Below, piece by piece: positions 22,648 to 33,165 of a stretch of DNA of 64,000 bases. Every line of letters begins with the position of its first letter. The stretch's first letter is position 1. The position numbers and the translations under genes were made by a program. The stretch is from Stomoxys calcitrans. Its lineage: Eukaryota > Arthropoda > Insecta > Diptera > Muscidae. The notes under the pieces are model-generated. The model was not told the DNA's origin, did not search any database, and saw nothing but the letters and a program-made list of their open reading frames with translations. The stretch is from the NCBI RefSeq assembly GCF_963082655.1, contig NC_081553.1:157023441-157087440 (forward strand). The letters are read 5' to 3'.

Positions 22648-23364
22648 CTTAAAGCTGCAATTACTCAATCAGACATGTAGTATAAGCTGTCCCTTTCTCT
22701 ATTCATGAGACTTATCTTATGCACGTCAAATATGAATAGAGCGCGCTCTAATCGGCATTCATTCTCATATGTTTGTACTTTTTATAGACATGTGTCTTCA
22801 TGTATTTTCGATGAAATAGAAGTTCGATTTAATCGAAAAAGTTGCATATATATTCCAAAATGCGTTGCCAGGAAATTATATCATAAAATAAATTTTTTAA
22901 ATTTTTTGTATAAAATTTTTGTTAGTTTCATTCGATATAAGTGTTTTGAACGTTCAACTACTAAATAAATTGTAGAAAAGTATGCAATTCAATGCAGAAA
23001 TAGACATTTCTATAACAAATTGGTAACAAGTTGGTAACTCAACTGAAGTTGGGTTGCAATCCATAATCGACCTATACATTTTTTTGTACGTATCACACAA
23101 TTTGTACAATTTTAAGAGTTGCTATTTTTCAAATTACATATGACATGTCTGATCATGTAATAGGATCTTAAAATAGGCATAAGAAAAAAAAACTTTAAAT
23201 AACAAGGGTTTTTTGTGTTCTATTTGTAATATAAACAGATTATGGTCTGCAGTCGGACAATATCCGATTGTATGAAAAAATCTTCAACAAGACATTTTAA
23301 TCGATAGGGCCAATATGGGTATTAAAAGAAAGGTTTATGGAAGAAGTGTACGAATCTAAAACAA
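22648..23364. other. Intronic stretch with no gene seen
   Basis: AT-rich sequence of unknown origin. One short + frame near 22705 has no family resemblance that I can recognise. Confidence 0.35.
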
Positions 23365-23712
23365 GTAAAATCATGCTAAGTTCGGCCGGGCCGAATCTTA
23401 TATACATTTGTCAAGTTCTTTGCCCGATATCTCTTTATAGGCAAACAAACAATAATGGATTAGAATTGCTACGCTATTGGAGCTATACCAAGTTATGAAC
23501 CGATTTGGGGCCAAACTTGGTTTGGCTGTTGGAGACCGAAGTGGAATTTATTGTCCAAAATTTCACCCAAATCGAATAAGAATTGAGCCCTGTAGTGGGT
23601 CAAGAAATAAAATCGCCAGAGTTGTTTCTATGTGAGCTACATCAGGTTATGGACTTTTTGTTCCGAGTCCTGTAAAAAAGGAGTAGAAGAGCTGGCCCGG
23701 TTCAGCTAGTAT
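23365..23712 (+). repeat. 153-bp repeat family, short copy with terminal palindrome
   Basis: It begins AACAAGTAAAATCATGCTAAG followed by the palindromic TTCGGCCGGGCCGAA and CTTATATAC, the same terminus (inverted) as at 54870-54925. About one monomer follows (GAGCTATACC, ATGAACCGATTTGGGG). It ends in GGCCCGGTTCAGCTAGTA. Confidence 0.65.
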
Positions 23713-23839
23713 ACATTTTTAATAAACTGTTAGCACACAATTTATCCAATAATCTTTTAATTGAATGATCAATAGAACTATTGTTAATAATCGTTCCTGG
23801 CGAGAATATCTGACAAAGCGGTGTTTATCCCCTCTTAAT

Positions 23840-24035
23840 GTTGGCGACATTTGCGAGGCACAATGCCATGCATGGTCATTTAAAAACTTTTCCGCAAAAA
23901 GGTGTCGCACTGCGGGATGCCGTTCGAATTCGGCTATAATAAAAGGTCCCTTATCATTGAGTTTCAACTTGAATCAGAAAACACCCATTGATGTGTGAAA
24001 ATTTGCCCCATCTCGGTTCCTGGTGGTAATGTTCT
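23840..24035 (+). repeat. Dispersed repeat with GGTCCCTTATCATTGAG
   Basis: The block AGGTGTCGCACTGCGG, followed by GGCTATAATAAAAGGTCCC and TTGAGTTTCAACTTGAATC, recurs in inverse orientation at 54985-55110 and in part near 4195-4225. It is non-coding. Confidence 0.5.
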
Positions 24036-24049
24036 TCCTTAGCGTAATG

Positions 24050-24592
24050 TTCTCATTAGGGGAAGGATGGCACCTCAGACATTTCGATTCGAATATGGAT
24101 ATCAAATTCGTACTGCACTTCCAACTCCCTTTAATTTGAGCGCCATGTTGCCATGGCCGGTAAATAGGAACCGTTTGGAGGGTATTTTGGGGTTGGGGCG
24201 GCCACCGGCACTTTACACTGAAATAAGATATAAATTTTATTTATAACGGATCCGTTATCAATAAATAATAAACCCTGTTCCTACTTCCTGACCATATTCG
24301 TAATCTAGTCCCGAATACCTTTCATTTGAGTCTCACATTGTCATGATCGTCAAATTTTAAGGGGTTTTGAGGCTGGCTCTTGATACCTTTCATTTCAATG
24401 CCATATTGTCCCGATGGGTCTACTTTTATTTTTGGATAGTACTTTTGGGGTAAGGGGAAGGGTCCGCCCCCTACCGATATCAAAAAATGATATAGCCTAT
24501 GTTTCCTTCCTTCCTTCCTAATCGGTTCAGCCGTCTTAAGTCTATACGGAATAAACAAACAAACAAACACAAATTGAATTTTATATATAAGA
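24050..24592 (-). mobile_element. Helitron-like element, 5' part, minus orientation
   Basis: Read on the minus strand it begins TCTTATATATAAAATTCAAT and GTGTTTGTTTGTTTG, then AGACGGCTGAACCGATT, and continues into monomers whose complement is CAATATGGCATTGAAATG-like. The same start and monomers are seen in the long + copy at 33896-35872. The 3' end is missing. It ends about 125 bp upstream of the spermidine synthase exon 2 acceptor. Confidence 0.6.
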
Positions 24593-24717
24593 TGTATGTA
24601 TATAAGTTTTTCTATTTAGGGCTGTATTTTTAATGTGCGTTTTTAGCCTCAAAGGCTTTTCTATTACTTTTTTCAAAAAAAAAAAAAATAAAATCTCCTT
24701 TCTGTTTTTTGTTTCAG

Positions 24718-25453
24718 GGAAACCTATGGGACATGTCTTGCTTTAGACGGCATTATTCAATGTACGTTAAGAGACGAGTTTTCGTACCAAGAAATGATAT
24801 CATTTTTGCCGCTATGCTCCCATCCAAATCCAGAAAAGGTTCTTATTGTAGGCGGAGGTGATGGTGGCGTTGCCCGAGAGGTAGTAAAACATCCAAATGT
24901 AAAGGAAGTTCATCAAGTTGAAATAGACGAAAGGGTTGTGGAACTATCAAAAACATTCCTTCCCGAAATGGCTTCAGGATTTAAAAGTCCTAAAATGAAA
25001 CTCATTATTGGAGATGGTTTCGACTTTATGAAGACACACAAAAATGAATTCGATGTCATTATAACAGATAGCTCTGATCCCGTAGGACCAGCTGTAAGTC
25101 TGTTTAACGAAAGCTATTTTGACCTTATGAAAACTTCTTTACGTGATGGAGGCATAATATGTTCTCAAGGAGGAAGTTTTTGGCTGGATTGTACTCATGT
25201 AAAGAAAATTGTTGCGGGATGTCAAAAACATTTCCCCAATGTGTCATTCGCGGTTACATCAATACCCTCGTATCCTTGTGGACATATTGGATTTGTCATT
25301 GGAAGCCTTAATAGAAATACTGACCTTCGAAAACCTGCCAAAATATTTAGTTCTGAAACAATTGATGAAATTGGTTTAAAATATTACTCCAGTGAAATAC
25401 ATACTGCAGCTTTTGCACTTCCACGTTGGGTGCAAAAACAACTGTTTGAGTAG
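24718..25453 (+). CDS. SpdS: Spermidine synthase, second and last coding exon
   Basis: The enzyme transfers an aminopropyl group from decarboxylated S-adenosylmethionine to putrescine, making spermidine in the cytosol (EC 2.5.1.16). With exon 1 the protein is 289 aa, close to the ~300 aa of animal orthologues. Visible elements are ETYGTCLALDG (46-56), the EFSYQEM gate with Tyr68, the nucleotide-binding loop VGGGDGG (89-95), EID (113-115), DGF (144-146), the catalytic ITDSSDPVGP with Asp162 and Asp165, and YPCGHIGF with Tyr230. The acceptor is TTTCAG at 24712-24717 behind a polypyrimidine/poly(A) tract. The stop is TAG at 25451. The frame is uninterrupted and all substrate-binding motifs are present, so the gene appears functional despite a 10.6-kb intron full of transposons. 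Confidence 0.96.
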
Positions 25454-25489
25454 ACAGCGTAGGTAAAACATATACAAAGTGATCAACTG

Positions 25490-25495
25490 AATAAA
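25490..25495 (+). terminator. SpdS: Poly(A) signal of spermidine synthase
   Basis: AATAAA lies 37 bp after the stop codon. A T-rich segment follows about 20 bp later. Confidence 0.75.
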
Positions 25496-25724
25496 AAGAA
25501 ATGGCTTTTTCAAATGTGTTTTTCTCTTAGGCTTAATTACCATTCAAGAACAAAAAAAAAACAAAAATGACAAAAATAGTGTAAAGAATTAATTTGTATT
25601 TTTATTCAAAGAATGAAGGACTGCGGAAAGAAAGGATTGAGTGATCGATACAGGTATTTAGAACAAAATTGATAAACATATTAGGACATCCCCTCCCCCA
25701 TGGAGCGTTCAGCTTCATCATTAA

Positions 25725-26560
25725 CCACGTCAATTACCGGTGTATAACACCGGCCTCTGAAGCAATCCAGTTATCATTTTAACTTCTGCCCCTCTTGGCT
25801 TCTCATCCTTCCACGTATAAACTTTTGTCCCTCTGCCTCGACAGCATTGATTCCAAAGGATATTAGTGTCACATAAAAACACTTTCTTTTGTCTGATTGG
25901 TGTAACACGCTCAAAACGTTTCACCCTCCTCGTAAAGGCCTAAACAGAATGAGCTCGTTGGGGAATGTCGCGTTGAAAAATGCAGCTCTGCAAACAATTA
26001 TTAAAAAGGCAACTCGCAAAAGTTAAACTATTTTTAACTTTGACGGCTTAAAACACTACTTTACGTACGGCAACAAGAATGACGCTCGATTTCAGCCGTA
26101 AGAGTTGGCAATTTTTTAACTTTTGCGTGTTGCTTTTGTGGTATTTGTTTGCAAAGTGGCACTTTTCAACGCGAAGCTCAAAAACAAATCCTGTTCGCCA
26201 AATGCCAGAATTTGTGCCACATTACCATACCAAACTAAACAACAATTCGATGTTAGGGGTCCTTCACCATCGGGAGACACCGTCAAATGAGTAAGAGGAC
26301 GGGAATTAACAATGTTTTTCGCCTTAATCAACAAAGCTTGAAGTACACATTTCTTTGGCGGACCAATGAACCACTAATGTGCTTGGCCTCTTTAGCACCT
26401 CCCACAAAATTCTTGCCTTTATCTGAGCGCATAAAGCGAAGCACGCTACGCCGATTTATAAAAATTTTCAGAGCGATTAAACCATGTTTACAATTGGAGC
26501 AAATCTTGATTTGCGACGAGATTTCCGAAATCTCGTGTTTTGCAACGAGGTTTCCCATAC
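25725..26560 (-). pseudogene. BEL/Pao retrotransposon integrase remnant
   Basis: Three minus-strand blocks appear in the order expected of BEL/Pao pol C-termini: MRSDKGKNFVGGAKEA (integrase core, second catalytic Asp region; near 26400), AKNIVNSRPLTHLTVSP (near 26300) and RGTKVYTWKDEKPRGAEVK followed by GLLQRPV (the C-terminal domain that ends BEL pol; near 25750). They are in different frames and interrupted by a MITE at 25969-26173. No LTRs are seen. This is an old, dead copy. Confidence 0.78.
25969..26173. mobile_element. Palindromic MITE inserted in the BEL remnant
   Basis: The ends are CGCGTTGAAAAATGC and GCACTTTTCAACGCG. The arms continue as imperfect inverted repeats through TGCAAACAA, GCAACTCGCAAAAGTTAAA and its partner TTAACTTTTGCGTGTTGC. 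This makes a ~205-bp fold-back element with no coding capacity. It separates the BEL NSRPLTH block from the C-terminal block. Confidence 0.7.
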
Positions 26561-26599
26561 GTTTTCAGTGTGAGCAATTCTATTTATTTAAGGAGATTT

Positions 26600-27000
26600 G
26601 GAGCAAAGCTCCTTCGAAATTAAAATGCAACACTGCGTTTGTATTGAATACCGGCTAGTATCAATATTTTTGCAGCACTTTTTCAACATCTGACAATTTT
26701 TTATTGAAAATATAAAATTTTATAATTAAATTTAATAAAATCGCTTCACCACCAATTTAATTGCTGACTACAATATATATGCTGAACATTATAAAAAATA
26801 AAAACGCAGTTAAAAACATCACTGTTGATAAATACAAGTCACTTGAATCGTAGAGTTAACGGGTTTCGAAGATTATTTCAAATCAAGTGGATTTAGGCTC
26901 TAGATTAAATGTGGTTTTATAAATGCATGAGTCAATAAATCGTACTCCAGATTAAGACGAATTGCCCTGATGGATAAACAAGTGAATAAGGCCAAGATAT
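26600..27000. other. AT-rich spacer, no gene seen
   Basis: I see nothing recognisable between the BEL remnant and the mariner-like remnant. Confidence 0.35.
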
Positions 27001-27096
27001 AAAGGGTGATTTTTTTGAGGTTAGGATTTTCATGCATTAGTATTTGACAGATCACGTGGGATTTCAGACATGGTGTCAAAGAGAAAGATGCTCAGT

Positions 27097-27196
27097 ATGC
27101 TTTGACATTTCATCATGAATAGACTTACTAACGAGCAACGCTTGCAAATCATTGAATTTTATTACCAAAATCAGTGTTCGGTTCGAAATGTGTTCA
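27097..27196. repeat. Left arm of a perfect 100-bp inverted repeat
   Basis: All 100 bases are the exact reverse complement of 27414-27513. The 217-bp spacer encodes the transposase core fragment. Confidence 0.93.
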
Positions 27197-27413
27197 AATT
27201 TTGACAAATTTTGTTCAGCGATGGGGCTCATTTCTGGTTGAATGGCTACGTAAATAAGCAAAATTGCCGCATTTGGAGTGAAGAGCAACCAGAAGCCGTT
27301 CAAGAACTGCCCATGCATCCCGAAAAATGCACTGTTTGGTGTGGTTTGTACGCTGGTGGAATCATTGGACCGTATTTTTTCAAAGATGCTGTTGGACGCA
27401 ACGTTACGGTGAA

Positions 27414-27513
27414 TGAACACATTTCGAACCGAACACTGATTTTGGTAATAAAATTCAATGATTTGCAAGCGTTGCTCGTTAGTAAGTCTATTCATGATGA
27501 AATGTCAAAGCAT
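27414..27513. repeat. Right arm of a perfect 100-bp inverted repeat
   Basis: It is the exact reverse complement of 27097-27196. It carries the transposase N-terminal code on the minus strand. Confidence 0.93.
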
Positions 27514-27884
27514 TTTTCGTTGTTTGAGTGTGTTATGTTTCTTATGACAGATAGAGCACTCGCGAGAAAAAATTGTTTACGGTACACTACCTGGTAATTA
27601 TGTCATGAATAAGGCTCTTCTCTTTTCTTGGCAGTTGACCCATTAGTGGCGCACGAGTACTATTCCTATTTTGCACACCATGCAACTAGAAACCACCTCA
27701 CGAATTTGAGGTACCCAATGCTTCTTACTACTGTGACAAATTGTTGCTTCATTGTTATGGTATTTCATTTGGCAATAATAAAAAAGAAGAGCTAATGATG
27801 TGAAGCTATGGTTCTGCGGCAATATTATGGGTCGTTGGGTGCTGTACGGATAAAAGGTAGCAGCACCGATGCGGCCAAGGTGTA
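27514..27884. other. Gene-free stretch
   Basis: Positions 27540-27600 (GACAGATAGAGCACTCGCGAG, TTTACGGTACACTACCTGGTAATTATG) belong to a MITE family also at 28550-28600 and, reversed, at 38560-38620. The rest is unrecognised. Confidence 0.4.
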
Positions 27885-28255
27885 TTTAAAAAGGTGGTCT
27901 CACGCGAATAGCTGTTAAGAGCCGTCCAGATTTGACGGTATTAATATTTCAGATTTTTGTTTGCATTATCTTTGTTGGTATCTTCTTTCTCGCATATTCT
28001 CTGCGTACGTACGCACACCTTCTGAACATACACACACACGCATACACATTTCTTTGTTTGGGTTGGCAAAATGTTCTTCTGTTTACAAAAACCCCGTTTA
28101 CACGGCTCTTTAAATACGGATTTAATGGCTCGATCATCCCTTTTCCCTTTATTTAATGATGTTTGCCTGGATTTAATGAGCAGTGTAAACGGGGTTTTCG
28201 CTCATATTCACATTCGCTACACGGCAGCAATTGATGAAAAGCAAAACTTCCTGTA
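27885..28255 (+). repeat. MITE-like repeat, AAGGCGGATTTAAAAA family, fragment and spacer
   Basis: AAAAAGGTGGTCTCACGCG, TTTGACGGTATTAATATTTC and TTTCTCGCATATTCTCTGCG match the family. From about 28080 an inverted pair ACCCCGTTTACAC (28090) / GTGTAAACGGGGTT (28182) bounds about 100 bp of non-coding sequence. Confidence 0.5.
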
Positions 28256-28470
28256 ATGGCTGGTACAATGTTTTTCACCGTTGAAAACCCTCTTAAAGGA
28301 TTGTACTTTATTCGCTTTTCGCGATATTTTTCGCCGATTACTTTTTTAGATAATAGATTTAAAAGCCAAAAACGTGCTGATTTCATTCAGTAGGACATTC
28401 CCTCAATACTTATGGTCAAATTTTAATGAAATTGTTATTTTATCATTGTTATTTTCGTAATGTTTAAAAA
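28256..28470. repeat. MITE, GGCTGGTACTA family copy
   Basis: It begins AATGGCTGGTACAATG and contains TTCAGTAGGACATTCCCTCA and TTATTTTATCATTGTTATTTTC as in the 14823-15043 copy (reverse). The right end has decayed. Confidence 0.6.
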
Positions 28471-28616
28471 AAGTATGTTACTAGTTTACTCAATATTGGG
28501 TGTTATCATTCTTAACTATAAAACACACAAAAAAAAACTCGCTGACAGATAGCACACTTAGCGAGAAAAAGTTGTACTCAGCTGTTTACGGTACCCTAAT
28601 TATGTCGGTACTAGCC

Positions 28617-28888
28617 ATAAAGCCTAGTACTGACATCGACTTTTCACACGAACAACTGCCAAAACGCACTATAAAAAATGGTGCCGAAGGATAAATTTCG
28701 CACCATTTTAATTGCAAATGAAATTAAATTCTCACGAAATTTGCCGAACCAAATCTGATTCCATACTGTTATCTTTGTTGTGTGTTGTTGTTTGACTTTG
28801 TTTGTGTTTTGACAGAAAAAAATCCGTCGAATTTCGCAATAAATTAATAGGCAATTTCGCTGTGAATGAAGTCAGTACTAGGTTTAAG
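28617..28888. repeat. MITE-like repeat with AGCCTAGTACTGAC ends
   Basis: AAAGCCTAGTACTGACATCGA at the left and GAAGTCAGTACTAGGTTTAAG at the right form inverted termini about 270 bp apart. It is non-coding. I know of no second copy in the window. Confidence 0.5.
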
Positions 28889-29930
28889 GCGAAAAAGGAG
28901 GAATCCCGGTTTACATAATTAATGGCGGGTTTCTCGTAGCAAAAAATAAAGTTCGTGTTAGCTAACCGGAACATTAATTTATCGTGTTAAAAAATTTGAG
29001 TTTCTCGTACTTTTTTAAGGTAACTGAGAAGATATTGCAATATTTCGCAGCAATCAGCAATTAGAGTTTTAGCGTACTTAAAAATTGCACTACCTTTTAC
29101 AGAAAGTCGTTCGTTTTTTAGTAAAAGAGAGTGTGAGAGCGAAAAACATTTGGTGAGTTTTATTAATGACAGGTTGCAAATTTCTTCTGGTTGTTTTTTT
29201 TGCCGCAGAAATTTCAGCTGTGTTTTGTTTACCGATTGGTAAAACACAGCTGTATTTGTCGGGACGTTAACTTGCTAACCGTTTATCATGTAGGTTTATT
29301 GTTAAGCTGAATATGTCCCTCTAGCGAATTTTTCGGTTCCAGCCAAGACATGTATGTCGCCGCTGACAAATAGTTGCGTTGAATACACGTTGGTGACAAA
29401 CAAAGATTTATAATTTTTCCCCAATTTTTGGCTAATAAAGTACATATGTTCTGTGATCGATCGTTTTTATTTGCAAATAACTTTATTTCATGTTGCATGG
29501 AGCTATTAAAACATATATTTTCATTGCAAGAATTTTTTTTCCAATAAAAATGGAAAACACAACTTTAAGTTAAGTTCAAGTTAAAATTCTCACACAAATT
29601 AATCTTTCTATAACGAATTTTTTGGCAGATTTTTTTTATTAAAGTTCAGACAAAAAAAGTTGAAACAGAACGAATTTCATTCAATAATGATCATTAACTC
29701 ACTTGCAGCAAAAGATAAAATTTGGTATAAAATACGATACCTTTGCACTGACTACTACGCCTTGCTCCTCGTATACTCCCGCAAGGCTTTGGGTTTGCTT
29801 TGAGTGTTCAAAAACAAAAAAAAAATTTAAATATTTTTTGTAATGGCCTGACGACTGATTGGAAAATTACGAACAAAAAATGAAACGAGTAAAAGCGTTC
29901 TTAGTTCGGCCGCATGGCAATACAATTAAA
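28889..29930. other. Gene-free stretch containing an empty MITE target
   Basis: No gene is seen. At 28949-28976, AAGTTCGTGTTAGCTAACC and GGAACATTAATTT match the joined flanks of the MITE at 60202-60798 (see findings). A perfect 12-bp hairpin, CAGCTGTGTTTT (29215-29226) with AAAACACAGCTG (29241-29252), lies further on. Confidence 0.45.
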
Positions 29931-30178
29931 GGTGATCTCATTTGTACAACAACCACAAATCATGTGATAGAATCCGCCATCTTGCTATCAAGATGATCGT
30001 CGTTTTGCCAACACACACAAAGTAATTTGTGTGCGTATATGAGCAGAGAAAATGCGAGAAAGAAGATGTCAACAAAGAAAATGCAAGCAAAAATCTGACA
30101 TCTAATACCGTCAAACCTGGCCGGTTGTTAACAGCTGTTATCGTGAGACCACCTTTTTAAATCCGCCTTGGTTTGGCC
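29931..30178 (-). repeat. MITE, AAGGCGGATTTAAAAA family, fullest copy
   Basis: The ends are TTAAAGGTGATCTCATTTG and GTGAGACCACCTTTTTAAAT followed by CCGCC, giving inverted termini around AAAGGTGRTCTCA. The copy is about 248 bp and non-coding. Partial relatives lie at 1150, 4985, 12410 and 27885. Confidence 0.6.
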
Positions 30179-30189
30179 GTTTTTTTTAT

Positions 30190-31065
30190 AGGCAGCTTAT
30201 ATGCAGACAAAGGATAACGGATAAAATTTGGCATGGTATTAAAACTATATCAGGTTATGGACCGATGCAGGCCATGTTTGGTTTGGATGTTGGAGACCAT
30301 AGTGGAAGTCATTGAAAAAAATTTCAGTCAAATCGGATAAGAATTGGGAGATCGGTTTATATGGGAGCTGTATCGGGTTATAAACCGATTTTGACCATAC
30401 TTGGCGTTGTTGTTGAAAGACGAAACAACACACTTCATGCAAAATTTCATCTAAATCGGACAATATTGCGCACTCTAGAGGCCCAATTCGGATAAGAATT
30501 GGCACAATAATTATCCAATCGGATAATTATTATGCCCTTTAGTGGCTCAAGAAGTCAAGACCCCAGATCGGTTTATATGGCAGCTATATCAGGTTATGGA
30601 CCGATTTCAACTATTCTAAGCACAGTTGTTGAAAGTAATAACAAAACACCTCATGCTAAATTACAGCCAAATCGGATAGCAATTGCAATTGTAGAGGCTC
30701 AAGAAGTCAAGACCCCAGATCGGTTTATATGGCAGATATATCAGGCTACGAACCGATTTGAACTATTCTTGGCACTCTTGTTGAAAGTCATAAACACCTC
30801 GTGCAAAATTTCAGCCAAATCGGATACGAATTGCGTTCTTTAGTGGCTCAATAAGTCAAGACCCCAGCTCGGTTTATATTCATAACAAAACACGTCGTGT
30901 AAAATTTTAGCCAAATCGGATATGAATTGCGCCCTCTAGAGGCTCAAGAAATCAAGATCCGAGATTGGTTTATATGGCAGCTATACCAAAACGTGGACCG
31001 ATTTGGCCCATATACAATCCAAACGAACCTGCACTAATAGGAATTATTTGTTCAAAATATCAATC
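30190..31065 (+). repeat. 153-bp tandem repeat, degenerate array of about five monomers
   Basis: The phrase CGGTTTATATGG(C/G)AGCTATATC recurs at about 30352, 30569 and 30721, in a truncated form near 30871 and again near 30966. The clear pair is spaced 152 bp. Each monomer carries AAGTCAAGACCCCAGATCGG and AATTTCAGCCAAATCGGAT words. Short frames across it are artefacts of the repeat. Confidence 0.75.
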
Positions 31066-31075
31066 GCCTAGCTTT

Positions 31076-33165
31076 AGGTTAGGTTGAAAAGAGGGTGCGG
31101 ATATTAATCCGCCTCATGCCACTATGGCATGTGCGTTCGAAATACTAAAAAAGTATCCTCGAAAAAGAATATCTAATATCTACTTACTAAATCCTTAATT
31201 GTTTGCCATGCCCCTAAGTTGGTTCATATTTGGATATGTAACCCCACCTAACTGCCGGTATATGTTAGACGCGAAAGCCGGACAATGACATGGGAAATGC
31301 TCCAACGTCTCATCATCTTCCCCGCATGCCCTACACATGCTATCACTTGCCGCACCGATTTTACATAAGTGAGCTCGTAGTCCTATGTGTCCCGTTATGA
31401 TACCAATAGCTATACTGACCTCCGTCTTAGTTCTTTCAATGATAGCCTCGTCTTCTCACGATCAGGATCACCCTATAGGCTTTTGGCTGTCCTTCCGACC
31501 GTTTCGCTGTTCCACAGGGTTATATGCGCATTCGTCGCTCACACCCTTAAATCGGACTGCGTACACCCGAAAGTCTTCGGGTTAACCGTCCTCCCGTTAG
31601 CACCAAACCACCTCACGCATTCCGTGATCGCGTGGATCTCCGCCTGCAGGAATGTATTATGGTCAGACAGTCTAAAACAGATCTCAGTCCCTGCGTTCTC
31701 AACGTAGACCCCCAGGCCCACTCTGTCCTCTAGCTTTGATTCATCCGTGCAACATGATTTTCCAAATGGCAATACTAGAGTTCCGTAAATCAAAGACTGT
31801 GCCGATGGCAGCAGTGCCTCGCACTTGACTTCAAAATTCATCTCAGGTATCCGATCCTTCCAGGTTTCCGATCGTCGTCTCGAATATACCGTGATGGTAT
31901 GAGCTGTTCCTATCCTTCTCTCATCGCCTTAAGTCTCATAGCTGCACTTAATCTGTATGTCTATCGGATTTCTAGAATAGTCTCCAGTGCCCTGGTAGGC
32001 GTGTTTCTCATCACTCCGCCTATGCCAAGACAACATGTTCTCTGTACCTGTTGTAGTGCGTCAAATTGGCCCACATTCGTCTTCCTCGTGAACAGGCATA
32101 ATTCATATGGGTTAACTTTAAGACCCCTGGATCTTTCCCAGTCGTATGCCATCTTCAAGACTCTTCGGCCCTTCTGCATAGCTGGTTCGGTTTCTTATCT
32201 CTTAGAGGGATTACAATATCGTCTGCATAGAAGCCGGGTTCAAATCCCTCCTCAGCATAAGTAATATATCATTTATGGTGGTTACCCATAGGAGTGGCGA
32301 TAAATTGTCCCCCTGTGGCGTGCCTTGTGCCTTTCTCCCTTGTATTTATGTTATAGGACAAACAATTTATTCACCTGTTCCTTAGCATATGGTTTATCCA
32401 GTCTCTAAGGTCCCGGTCCACCCGGTACTGGTCTAAGGGTTGGATAAGTGTGTCGGTCCGCACATTGTTAAAATACCCCTCTATACCCCAAGTGTGTATG
32501 TTTTGGCATCAAAGAATTCTTCTTCAACCTCGTACAGGCAGCCTCCATCGGCCTTCCCTTGACATAATAATGCTTTTTGTTATCGAGCAGTTCACTGGAT
32601 GTCCCTCACATTTTCATGGTGTCCACAATATGTTCCATGGTTTTGAGAAGAAAAAACGTAAGGTTTATAGGTCTGTAGGCCTTTGGTGTTGCATAACTTG
32701 CCTTGAGGGGCTTGGGTATAAATACGCCTCCTGACAGTTTTTCGGAATATATGCTAGTCCCAGGTACGCTGTGAAAATATTTGCCAGGTGGGGCGCCAGA
32801 TAGTTTGCCGCCTTCTGTAGTAATGCCGGAAATATTTATTACATCAGGTCCGGATGACTTAAATGGTTTAATGCTCCTTATTAATTCCTTGGCCATAAAT
32901 TCTGTAATGATAAACCTTCGATCAACATCATTATTCCAAGATTCCGTTGTCTCCGTGAGACCCGTTGTATCCCGTAGAAAATGGGTTTTTATCAAAAGCC
33001 TCAACATGCCCTCAGTTAACTCTGCTCTCACTCACATGTCGTCCACTAAGGTTTCAGTCTGAACATGGGTTTTAACGCTATCGACCTGTTCGCAGAAAAG
33101 CTTTCAGGATGATATGATCATCTTATTGTATTCCTTGAGCCGTGTGTAATACACATCCGACGAGT
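31076..33165 (-). mobile_element. Family A LINE, copy 3, 5'-truncated, minus strand
   Basis: From right to left the minus strand carries the linker ending GLRNTIR-type basic sequence near 33140, RT domain 1 (AKELIRSIKPFKSSGPD, near 32880), the palm with a degraded YADD region near 32230, a connecting segment (SKLEDRVGLGVYVENAGTE, near 31720, the RNase H beginning with its DESK/DGSK-type Asp) and the 3' terminus with complement CAACCTAACCTAAA at about 31076. Every domain is interrupted. Confidence 0.8.
31539..31841 (-). pseudogene. Family A RNase H N-terminal fragment
   Basis: The 100-residue frame has CTDESKLEDRVGLGVYVENAG followed by LQAEIHAITECVRW. These are the first two RNase H motifs (Asp of T-D-G/E-S and Glu of Q-A-E). 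The third motif is in a different frame, so the enzyme is inactive. Confidence 0.7.

Larger units (their letters stand above)
14108..24717 (+). other. SpdS: 10.6-kb intron of spermidine synthase, filled with transposons
   Basis: The intron is bounded by GTAAGT and a pyrimidine-rich CAG. It contains MITEs, a SINE-like LINE derivative (15792-15895), a family A LINE inserted in the sense direction (18145-22647) with an RTE fragment nested inside it, a 153-bp-family repeat and a Helitron-like fragment. None of these was needed to explain the coding exons, which are collinear with the family. Confidence 0.88.
27001..27513 (+). mobile_element. Mariner-like transposon remnant with fold-back rearrangement
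   Basis: It opens with AAAGGGTGATTTTTTTGAGG, consistent with a Tc1/mariner inverted repeat. A start MNRLTNEQRLQIIEFYYQNQ (27118-27177) is the typical N-terminal HTH of one insect mariner-like lineage. After a large deletion the frame resumes at FSDGAHFWLNGYVNKQNCR (27211 onward; the first catalytic Asp region). It continues to GGIIGPYFFKDAVGRNVTVN, then turns back: 27414-27513 is an exact inverted copy of 27097-27196. The normal 3' half is missing, so it is inactive. Confidence 0.8.

Noticed and set aside
26287..26658. 123-codon + frame
   Set aside because: It is the antisense shadow of the BEL integrase remnant, whose minus-strand motifs are recognisable.
30532..30843. A + strand frame of ~100 codons in the 153-bp array
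   Set aside because: The frame follows the repeat period (MAAISGYGPI-type phrases recur in every monomer) and is not conserved as protein between arrays.
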